A stretch of 64,000 bases of DNA, from contig JALGQZ010000013.1 in assembly GCA_023105745.1 (NCBI GenBank), positions 5,615,501 through 5,679,500 on the forward strand. Direction: 5' to 3'. The notes beneath the pieces are model-generated. The model did not search any database and was not told the DNA's origin. It saw only the letters and a program-made list of their open reading frames with translations. Of the stretch, positions 55,278 to 64,000 are shown piece after piece. Origin of the DNA: Austropuccinia psidii (Eukaryota > Basidiomycota > Pucciniomycetes > Pucciniales > Sphaerophragmiaceae). Position 1 is the stretch's first letter, and every line of letters begins with the position of its first letter. The position numbers were made by a program, and so were the translations under genes.

Positions 55278-57103
55278 TGTGATCCTTAGAGGTAATTTCA
55301 TATACCCAAAAGACCACAAATACAAAAATAACATATTAATATAAATAAGAATAAATTTCTTTATATTATTAAAGTAAAAATCAAAATATAAATATAAAAC
55401 TATATTAAAAATAAAAAGTTAATTACAATTTAAAAATAAAAATACATTAAAACTTTGTAAATATAAAATTACATTTATACTTGAAAAAATTGAGTAAAAA
55501 TGAAATTTTAATAAAATTGTGAAAAAATAAATAAAATTGGAAAAAAGTCAAATAAAAATTATTATAACTTTTTATCCAATAAATAAACACATAAAAATTA
55601 TTTCACCATTGGATTCCTCATAAAAAATCAGGTGGGGTCACCTCTGAGTGAAATTCTTGTAACTCAACTCTAAATAAGCTTAAATTACATTTTTAGTATT
55701 TTCAATACAAAAGTTGAAAATCCTCAAAACTTTAACTTAATTCACACCACATGTGGTGTTAACCATCAATTTTTGTGTTAAAATTGAGGTGTTGTGTTTA
55801 GTTTAGAAGTTATGAGGAATTGAAGTATTTTCAATTGAATTCAATTGAAATGTCAAAATGTGCACATGTATTACATAAGTGAACTTTGATTTACATATGA
55901 GGTGTCAATTATTACTGTATTGTACTGTACAATTCAATTGAATTACATATGTAAATTATAAGTATAATACATGATGAGGAATTAAAGGAAAAATAAATTG
56001 GAAAGATTAAATTTGGGGGGGAAAGGAACTCCAGCTCTAAGGGGGAGCTAGACCCCCAAAATCCTTGCTGACAGGCGTGGGATGTCAAAATTCACGCAAA
56101 ATTTCATCACTTTTTGCCTGGAATTGAGTTACAGGGTCTGTGGACTCAATTGATGATGAGGTTTTGATACCAACTGGGGTAGTTTTAACTGTTGCCAAGA
56201 GGGTAAAACTACCCTTAAGATAAAACAACCATAGTAAAAACAGTTTTAACTGGTTTCTACGCCTCTTACACACATTCTGACGTGTTTTGAAGGCTCTAGG
56301 CCTGGTATTGCTATAGTAATGGCTGATTTAAGGGTCCAAAATGGCTAAAAATGGCTTAAACCAGCCCTTTTTGGTCTAAACCAGGGTTCAATGATGCCAT
56401 AATTGGCTGTTCTGTTGTCAGACTGTTTTTCACGACTGACAAGAGGAAATTTTACTTTTGTAGTAAGAGAATTGATGGCTATAAAAGAATGTTTTCTTTG
56501 CCCCACTTTTCTCTTCATGTTAGAATCTTTTCCTTTTATTCATCAGTTTAAAACTGTTAAACCAATCAATAAAATATTCCAACCACCTTTTTTATATCAT
56601 TTTAAACCTTTTAACCACGTGAAAAAATCATTATAATCATTGTTTGTAACTCTTATAATCATTTTTACCCCTGAACCACCCCAAAAGTGAATTAAAGCAT
56701 CTTTCATCACTGTTAACTTTGTCACTTTGTTTCCAAATTCACTCTGGTCACTTTTGGGCGTGTTTTCTCTTTAATATTCTTTTTCAAGACTTTGTTCTTT
56801 AATTAATTGCCTGCAGCTCTTTGCTCAATTAATTCCAATTGAAATTGCTCTTGAAGAAATTTCTTTGGTAGCCTTAAAATATCTCTTGTAGAGTATTTTT
56901 TGGATAAATTTTTATTGTTGGTAAAACAATAAATTTTTATAATATTATTGTTTTATACTAATAAAGCTATAAACAATGAAACTGGCGTGTTTTCTCTTAA
57001 AAATAATATTTCTTATTATTTTTAATTAATTTTACCTTATACAAATTTTGAGGACAGGAAAAGTACTTGATTTTTAATCAAAGTTTCATATCCACACCTT
57101 ACA
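55278..57103 (+). repeat. Solo LTR inside element B integrase
   Basis: 1,826 bp from TGTGATCCTTAG to CACCTTACA, flanked by GTCTT at 55273-55277 and 57104-57108. Removing it and one GTCTT rejoins IQEARRPWEIV in frame. Same family as A and B LTRs but opposite orientation to B. It is an insertion followed by LTR-LTR recombination. Confidence 0.93.
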
Positions 57104-57341
57104 GTCTTCTGGCTTCTTGAATTTTGATCATATTTCCAAGTCTTTTTCCAGTGAATTTGTTTGCTTTCTGACCTCTGTCACAGGTCTTGAAATACTCTGA
57201 AACATCCTTCTGCCACATTGGCCACCAAATAAAGGTCTTGACTTTTTCCCTCGTTCTGTCTTCAGATAAGTGTCCTGAGAAGGGGCTGTCATGGGATTCT
57301 TTGAGTACACAGGTGATTAAGGATCTGTCTAAAACTGTCAT
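57104..57341 (-). pseudogene. Integrase zinc-binding N-terminus, element B
   Basis: HHCC-type region: ESHDSPFSGHLSEDR, then KTCDRGQKANK, in which the second Cys of the CxxC pair is Gly. It joins the core at 55277 across the solo LTR. Confidence 0.8.
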
Positions 57342-57416
57342 TACACATGTGTATTTAGTTCTGTGGTAAAGTATAATAGCAAGTAAGTGAAATCTTTCTT
57401 CATAATATGTTTTCTT

Positions 57417-58268
57417 TCATACATCATCCAAGGCATGTATCAAGGATTTAGCTTTAAAGTCTTTCATGAGTGATTGGCATAAGATGCTACACTTCCTATC
57501 CTGAGTATAACTGTTCCTTACTTCTTCAAAGAATGTGGTATTCACATCTGTAACACTGAATACTTCTATCAGGATTGGTGGGGAAGCTTCTTCTGGTAAA
57601 TAAGAAGGATTATAAATTTTATTTGGTAATGTCCATCTGCTTAGCCCATCTGCATTTTTGGGAATATTCCCATATTTTTGAGCAATAGTCCTATTATCTC
57701 TGCAACCTTGAATGGCTATTTTCCATCTGACCATATGTCTGTTAGGTGTTTTCATGTTTAAAATTGATTTGACAGTGGTACAATCTGTTATTAATTCAAA
57801 CACACATCTTTCCAGAAGGTAATTGAGCTTTTCTAAGGCCCAGACAAGGCATAAACACTCTATTTTACCTGTCCCATATCTGTCTTCAGTTGGTTTGATC
57901 TGCCTATATTTGCCAAAGATGGGTCTTTCTACAGGTTTGTCATTTATAATCTGTACTTGAGGAAGTGCGGCACTCAGCCCATCCCCTGATGCATGAATTT
58001 AAAGCTTAAAGGGCATCTTAAAGTCTGGCATCAGTAAGAGTGGATAAGTGGTTAAGGCTTTTCTTAAAGATTCAAAGGCTTTGACTCTTTCAAAAGTAAT
58101 CTCAAATACTGTGTTGTTTTCACATAATTCATAAAGATGTCTTGCTATGGATTCAAAATCTTTAATATTCTGCTTGTAGTATCCTGCAAACCCCAAGAAT
58201 GACTGAAGTTCTTTCTCTTTCTGAGGCATAGTTTTCAGTAGTACTACTGCAACCTTCTTTTTGTCCAT
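57417..58268 (-). pseudogene. RT connection and RNase H, element B
   Basis: 58268-57999 is the thumb/connection (QSFLGFAGYYKQNIKDF). Downstream, [15 protein letters not shown] and NADGLSRW mark a Ty3 RNase H, open from 57803 to 57417. A broken join lies near 57810-57998. Confidence 0.83.
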
Positions 58269-58355
58269 TCCAAGGGATTGACCAGATACTACATGTCTTA
58301 GGGCTTTGTGTTCTTTAAATCCAAAATAAAAATTTCTTTAAGGAAATTTTGATAT

Positions 58356-58973
58356 TTACAGATTGAATTTTTCCCAAAACTCTGATAATCTGTACATGTG
58401 CTCCTCCCAAGTCTTGGAACAGAAAATAATTTCATCAATGTAAATGATTAACAAACCTTCTGACAGTCCTTCAGGGAATATTTCATTAATAATTCTTTGG
58501 AAGTGTGAAGGTTCATTTTTGATACCAAAAGGCATTCTCAAATATTGATACACTCCACAATGGACAATAATCCTCAAGTATTTTCTTGCTCTTGCTGTCA
58601 CCACATTTTGGTGAAATCCCTTCAGGGCATCCATAGTGCTTATATACACTTCTTGAGGTATTTGGGTAATAGCAATCTTGATTTTTGGTATTGGGTACCT
58701 TTCTGGGACAGTATATGTGTTCAGAGCTCTAAAGTCCCCAATCATCCCAGACTTTCCATTATGCCATGCCACTATTACTGGTGTAGTTATTTCTACTTCT
58801 TCATTGTGGACAACCTTCCTTATTACACCAAGGTCTAGAAGTTCTTTAATATAGATTATCAGAGATTCTCTATATTTCGAGATTGTTGGATATGCAGGCC
58901 GCCTTAAGAGTGGTGGATAAGGTCTTTCAATATTACTGATAATGTCAACTTCATGTCCAACAGTTTCCCCCAA
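58356..58973 (-). pseudogene. Reverse transcriptase, element B
   Basis: Ty3 RT with fingers and palm: VIAWHNGKSGMIGDFRALN, STMDALKGFHQN with the first Asp kept, LRMPFGIKNEPSHFQR, and YIDEI in place of YIDD. The frame ends at 58356, shortly after the palm. Upstream 58974-59236 is decayed linker. Confidence 0.86.
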
Positions 58974-59236
58974 AGGTTCTTTGGATGATTCAAAGGCTTT
59001 TTGTGGTCATATAAAAGGGAAGAAAGTTCACTTTCTTTTTTATCAGTGAGATGAAGACTGATTTCAGCTTCATTTAACTGTACATACTTTAATTTTTCTA
59101 ACTCTAAGCGTACTCATGATATTTTTCTTCCTGTAATTTGTCTTTTAAACGGTAAGAAAGCAACTTTTCAACGCTTATTGTTCCCAATAGTAAAGTATCT
59201 GTCTTTATGGTGATGAAAATCTATTCCATACATGAA

Positions 59237-59488
59237 TTAGTAATCATTTCCCAATATAAAATGGGTACTAGAGAAGTTTTCCATAACAACAAATTCAAGA
59301 GTTATTCTTAAATTTCTATTGATATGTGGAAAGATGCTAGTAGCTATAAATATTTCCAATGCTTTCATGGGATTACTTGCACCTTTGAATTTTATGCCAT
59401 CAATTGGCAACAATTGATCTTCAAAATTTGGTGCACAAGTCTTAAGAAAACATTTTCTGACACAAGAGCAGAAGGATCCTGATTTCAT
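59237..59488 (-). pseudogene. Retroviral-type aspartic protease, element B
   Basis: The fold region FCSCVRKCFLKT through FILGNDY is recognisable. The catalytic loop reads KSGSF where an Asp-containing DPGAF-like loop is expected, so activity is lost. Confidence 0.75.
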
Positions 59489-59759
59489 TATTAAATTACC
59501 ACTTCTGTTAGACAGTAATTACAGCTGTATAACCTTTACCTCTGTTTGGTTTGGTTTTCATAAGTTATGCTTCTTGAACTTTTGAAAAATCAAGTTGACT
59601 ATTGCTCAATTGTGGCAGGTGGAAAAAAGATTCCTTGATGTCAAATGTGACATTGATATTTTCTATATCTTTTGAAGATGCAGAGAATATTGATGATTTA
59701 TCATCTGAATTATCTTCAATTACATTATACTTTTCAACATCAGGTTCCTTTTCAATTTC

Positions 59760-60399
59760 AATTCCATTGAGTTCCCCCTTCCTGGGACATGCATTAGCTA
59801 AATTTGTGGTGCTTTAGAAAATATGGAACTTTATGGTTGCATCTTCAGATTTATATTCTATATTATTAGAATCCTCTTTGGTATTTTTGTCCACAGACTC
59901 TTTACAAGGTTTATTGAGTCTTATTTTATAACTCAACCTACTAGAACCAATTCTGCTTCTGGTGGTTACTTAGTCTAATATATCAATAATATTGTATGCT
60001 GAAGATTTTTCTGTAGTCCTGCTCTTAACAGAATGCTCCAAATTACCTCCACATTGTCTTAGAATTTTTCTGTGAATCATGAATTCTGAAATGTCAGGAT
60101 ATAATGCTGTTAATCTGTGTTTTTGTTGGAAAAACCATGGTAAAGCTCTATCTTTGTCAGCATTAAATTTGCAAGATTCAAAGGTTGTTTCCACCTTCAA
60201 TCTCCAAGAATCCTTGGCCTATTTGTGAATGATTTGGGTTTTCCACCAAGTCCAACTTTGGTGTCCATGTGCTTGTCTTAATTTGATATACCATCTGTGG
60301 GCTGATCTGGTAAACAAGGTGTTAAATCTTGCTGTTACCAATATGTCTGTTAATTCAAAATCTTCTTCAATCATGTCAATACCCCTGATGAATTCTTTC
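59760..60399 (-). pseudogene. Gag C-terminal part, element B
   Basis: EFIRGIDMIEEDFEL, ARFNTLFTRSAHRWYIKLRQ and FFQQKHRLTALYPDISEFMIHRKILRQ are capsid-like Gag. A half-decayed zinc knuckle is near 59780-59820. It is broken by stops and separated from the N-terminal part by a solo LTR. Confidence 0.78.
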
Positions 60400-60403
60400 A
60401 GGC

Positions 60404-61819
60404 TGAGTCTATGAAGAGGTGATAATAGCAGCATTTATAACCCGAAATATGACTGTGATATGGTAGAATTTATTAAAAAAGGTTTAATTGATGATAATAA
60501 AGGTTAATTATAAGATATTCATGGCTTCACTATTGGGAAATAGTGGTGGTGAGCACTTTTGAGAGCCCAGGGTGCAGCTTTACCAATTGGGTTATTATAA
60601 TCAATACTACAATACTTAAAATTAAGATTATACCTAATTATTTTCAATAGTATAACTGTTTTTGACAGTTTTACTACATAGGAATCCAAGAGCAGGATGA
60701 GGAAACCTTTTCTTGTGGAGAAAAGGTCCCTTTTCATCCTAAAATGGGGTGAAAAGGCTTCTAGGCCTTTCAACATACAGGAAGTGAAGATTTTTCACTT
60801 CCAAGGACTGGCTTGGGGCTGTCATAATGCCTTTATAGCCTGTATTGGGCTCAGATTTGGTTTTGAAACCACATCTGGGCAGTTTTCACCAATACAGGGT
60901 GAAGAGTTCCATCTGGGGACCACATAGCCCTCTTCTGACGTATATGACACATAGCATTCTGTACAGAACCTGTATGGGATCCCAGTATTGAATGAATTAT
61001 GAGGTATTGAAGTATAAAAATTATTCTTTGTCTGTTTAACACCTCATAATCATATTTATGGGATATTATCCCATGGTAAGGCTGTATTGGTCAAAGTGTG
61101 AGATTTTGACCTTAAAACTGCTATACCTTTGTCAGTTTCTGAGTTATCAAGCTCAAAGTGGGTTCATTGTGTAGTACCTGATGTTTTTGACACAATTGTA
61201 TCTTATTTGATATGGCTATCATTTAATATGGCAAATTTATGCCATGTACAAGTGTTTTTGTACATATGTATAATGTGTTTAAAATCTGTATGGAGCTTAT
61301 TTTCCCCCTACCTTTTGTTCTAGATGAGACAGGGGGAAGTGAATGGCACCATCAGACAGCCCTGATTGTTCTCTTTCCAAAACGACCCCTCTTTAGGTAT
61401 CTCAAACTAAAACTGTAGAAGTTAGATGAGAGGTGAATGTTTTATTCCCCCTTATTTGACCTTATTTTGGCTATGACCCCTGTGATTCTTATTCTAGATC
61501 AATTTGGCTATTACCATTGGATAGCCCTGACGCAGGGCTTCATTATTATACCCAATTGATGGGGCTAAGCCTCTTCCTCTGGGTTTCAGGTGAGAGGTGA
61601 AAATTAAGGTTTATGCTCAGCAACAAATTTGATCAGGAATGACTTTGTTATCATTGTTACTATGATTGTGAGACTTGTTTATTTGGAAAGTGGTGTGTTT
61701 ACCTTTTCTTTTGATAACTTTTGAGCTTATTTGGCGCAGCTCCATTTTTTGGTGGTATCTTGGCTATACCATTGATTTATGTTATTTGTCTATCCTGCTT
61801 GTGCTCTGGTTTTGAGTCA
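60404..61819. repeat. Solo LTR inside element B Gag
   Basis: 1,416 bp starting TGAGTCTATG and ending TTTGAGTCA, flanked by CAGGC (60399-60403 and 61820-61824). It splits Gag between the GEGEYDHM and SLKEFIRG stretches. A third, distinct LTR family. No gene inside. Confidence 0.7.
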
Positions 61820-61831
61820 CAGGCTGACAAA

Positions 61832-63326
61832 TTACATATGGTCATATTCTCCTTCACCACTGGAGTGAGACCAGTCCTTAAGTTTTGGTACTTTGTTCAA
61901 AAGTGCTTGGCCCATTGATGGGTCCAAATTGTGGAAAGAGGTGGAAAATTCATTCTTTAGTTTTGAATGTTCTACATTCAATACTTGTGGGTTGGAAATT
62001 CTTTTACCCTCATTTTGATTCAGAGTTTTAGGCATTATTGGTAAGGTGTGCAGTAATTTTTCAATATTATTCATTTTACTTTTGCTACACCTTTGAGAGC
62101 TTCTGAGCTCGTATTGGAGGCTTTGTATTGGATTTATTGCTTCAGTTTTATATATTTCTTTCTTATGTGTTAATTCTTGCCATAATTCTGTCTGTCTAGT
62201 ATTATCAGAAATTACTTGATTCAACTTCATTGTTAATTTTGATGTTTCTTTTTGTGAGGTGTCAAAAACCTTTTTCAAGGCAATTGTATATGTCTTTACT
62301 TCAGTAAATGAATTTGGAATATCATCAAGGATTTTCTTATTATCTTCTTTGATAATATTTATGGCTTGTTTTATTATTTTTTCAATTATTTCATCAATAT
62401 TGAAGTTAGAATATTTTTCTGTTAGCTCTTTAATAATGACAGATTGCTCATTTAACATACTGCCAAATGAATTGTCATTATTAGAAGCTTTAATTGCTCT
62501 TAAAACGTTTTCAAAAAACATAAATTTCTCCTTTAATTTGGGTCAGAATTAAGCTATTTGTTTTAAGACTGTTACAAATTGATGAATCTTTATCAGAAAT
62601 ATAACTTTTCACGTCATTTATAGCTATGTACAAGTTTGGAATGCCATCCAGAATATCAGAAATCACTTTTGATATTTTAGTCTGGCTTCCTCCTTTTTCT
62701 GTAATTCCATCATTGTTCTGGCCATATGAAATACATTTTCCATGGCATCCTGCTGAATATTTGGGATTTTGTAGCCCTGGCTGTGAGTTTTTGTAGCTGG
62801 TGCTTTTCTTTTGCCCGTTTTCTGATCTTTTGGCTTCTGTTTCACACTGGAAATTCTGTTTATGGTAACTGGGGCTGTTTTTGGCACTTGCTTGGGTGGT
62901 GGAGGGTTGTTTTTCCTCCATTCTGCTGTTAAAAGAATCATATTTTTCTTTTCCATAGATGGATTCCAACCATTTAGTAACTTTCAAGTGTTGGGATTGC
63001 CCAGGAATTTTTTCACAGTCAGGTAAGAGTTCATGCATTTTTTCCACAGATCTGCAAGGATCTGGTACTCTTTGTGCTGAAATGCATTGCTGGAGGTCTT
63101 ATGGCTGGCCTTTTATATGTCCACTGACACTTCTTGTAGTGGCTTCAGCTCTGTTTGCAGGTAAAACAGTATTATCAGCTTCAGAATGACATAATTCGTC
63201 AGTTTGGGATTCATTCACTGACCCTGGTCCTTCTGTAACTGATTGGCTTCTGCCATAATCACATTTAAAACCTTTTTGGAATCTGCTTGAGGGTTATAGC
63301 TGGCTCCTGATCTGGTTGAAGGCATT
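61832..63326 (-). pseudogene. Gag N-terminal part, element B
   Basis: Begins MPSTRSGASYN near 63326. Open pieces are 63047-62511 and 62521-61832, joined by a frameshift. The second is coiled-coil-like, rich in Lys, Glu and Asn. It ends at GEGEYDHM before the solo LTR. Confidence 0.78.
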
Positions 63327-63357
63327 ATCATGATTAAAAAGCTTCAAAAAAGTAATT

Positions 63358-63561
63358 TTATATCAAAAACTTACTAGTGGACAAATTCTTAGCTTTTTGG
63401 AGAGTATTACCAATGTCCAAACAAATTAATTCTGAAGAAATTGGTTCTGGTTGATTATTCTGAGTTATAATAACAGCACTATTATGCTCAGAATTGACAT
63501 TACTTGCAGGGATAATGCTAGTTGCTGTTGATGCAGTTTCAATATTTTCTTGCCTTAACAT
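63358..63561 (-). CDS. Small leading ORF of element B Gag
   Basis: 67 codons from ATG at 63561 (MLRQENIETAS) to SKFLI. It is conserved at the start of element A. A GTAAGT at its end suggests splicing to the main Gag frame 30 bp on, but this is unproven. 63562-63779 is AT-rich leader. Confidence 0.55.
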   Translation of the reverse strand: MLRQENIETASTATSIIPASNVNSEHNSAVIITQNNQPEPISSELICLDIGNTLQKAKNLSTSKFLI

Positions 63562-63779
63562 GTTGTCAGAAACTAAGATTAATTAAAGAAGAAATCAATT
63601 GAGTCAAAGAAAGGTTTCTCAACAGAAAAAATGAAAAATAATCCTCACTTATAAAAGGAAAAAGTTATATTTTTTATGAAATTTTTTGAATTATAAGTAC
63701 TTTTTTATGTTTTTTTGTATTTTTCAACATAAGAAAAAGATTAAAAAGGTGAAAAAATTATGTTACATGAAAATATCAT

Positions 63780-63792
63780 GGCTGGGCCTCCA
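63780..63792 (-). other. Primer-binding site of element B
   Basis: Minus strand TGGAGGCCCAGCC, two bases inside the LTR; TGG pairs with a tRNA CCA end. Confidence 0.7.
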
Positions 63793-63794
63793 AA

Positions 63795-64000
63795 TGTAAG
63801 GTGTGGCTATGAAACTTTAATTAAAAACCAAGTACTTTTCCTGTCCTCAAAAATTTGTCTAAGGTAAAATATGATTTGAAATGTTAAGAATTAAGATTTT
63901 TAAAAGAAAAAACTCAAAATTTAGTGTTATTAACTATATAAGTATTACTGAATAATATTATAACAATTTATTGTTTTACCAACAATAGAACTTTGTCCTA
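63795..64000 (-). repeat. 5' LTR of element B, partial
   Basis: Plus strand starts TGTAAGGTGTGG and is closely similar to 52326 onward; it continues past the window end. Confidence 0.88.

Larger units (their letters stand above)
52326..64000 (-). mobile_element. Ty3/gypsy element B (chromovirus-like), runs off the window
   Basis: 3' LTR 52326-54128, polypurine tract, chromodomain-like tail, integrase, RNase H, RT, protease, Gag, primer site and the start of the 5' LTR (63795 on), all on the minus strand. Order Gag-PR-RT-RH-IN is Ty3/gypsy. It cuts element A at GATGG (52321-52325). Two solo LTRs interrupt it. All enzyme frames are broken. Confidence 0.9.

Overview
This window is a deeply nested stack of transposable elements from a fungus, most likely a rust (Pucciniales). 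Short spliceosomal introns of 55-90 bp (GT-AG, with a TACTAAC branch point at 21819-21825), a Plavaka/CACTA-type transposase and the Ty3 polyprotein type all fit. The Ty3 protein at 54-63 kb resembles the very abundant one I remember from the myrtle rust Austropuccinia psidii, so that is my best species guess, from memory and not from a search. I see no ordinary host gene, no rRNA or tRNA, and no CRISPR array.

Nesting order, read from target-site duplications (TSDs) and broken reading frames. (i) A CACTA/Plavaka element lies at 40807-48076, right end outermost ('copy 2'). (ii) It was interrupted inside its SNF2 gene by an LTR element, here called R. R's 5' LTR is 39184-40806, its Gag-protease genes lie at 33.6-38.9 kb, and its body appears to run leftward as 30511-33652 joined to 4267-1 and off the window. 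(iii) R was interrupted by a Ty1/copia element (4268-30505, TSD ATAAG). (iv) The copia right LTR was interrupted by a giant 21,054-bp CACTA/Plavaka element (9422-30475, TSD TCA), the most interesting object here. To the right, Ty3 element A (from 48111) is interrupted by a solo LTR (50170-51769) and by an opposite-strand Ty3 element B (52326 to beyond 64000). B itself carries two further solo LTRs (55278-57103 and 60404-61819).

The giant element has 47-bp terminal inverted repeats and six gene units: transposase (-, 10218-13376); Y, unknown (+, 14337-16398); an SNF2 ATPase (-, 16706-19138); Z, a Zn2Cys6 zinc-cluster protein (+, 21846-23227); a TET/JBP-type 2-oxoglutarate/Fe(II) dioxygenase (-, 24431-25810); and X, an unknown four-exon protein (-, 26388-28626). 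Five related palindromes (ATGTACG or similar arms around GGCATGCC) lie in its intergenic regions, and three minisatellites (30-, 40- and 51-bp units) also lie between or beside the genes. A DNA-demethylase-like enzyme, a chromatin remodeller and a DNA-binding protein on one transposon suggest a mobile anti-silencing kit under its own regulation. That is a hypothesis. Most gene copies here carry at least one stop or frameshift, so this copy is probably inactive.

The copia polyprotein lost acidic catalytic residues in integrase, reverse transcriptase and RNase H, mostly by CpG-to-CpA changes on the coding strand. This points to cytosine methylation of these repeats. The left 4 kb is AT-rich, non-coding, and holds about 14 copies of a small hairpin motif whose stem bases co-vary.
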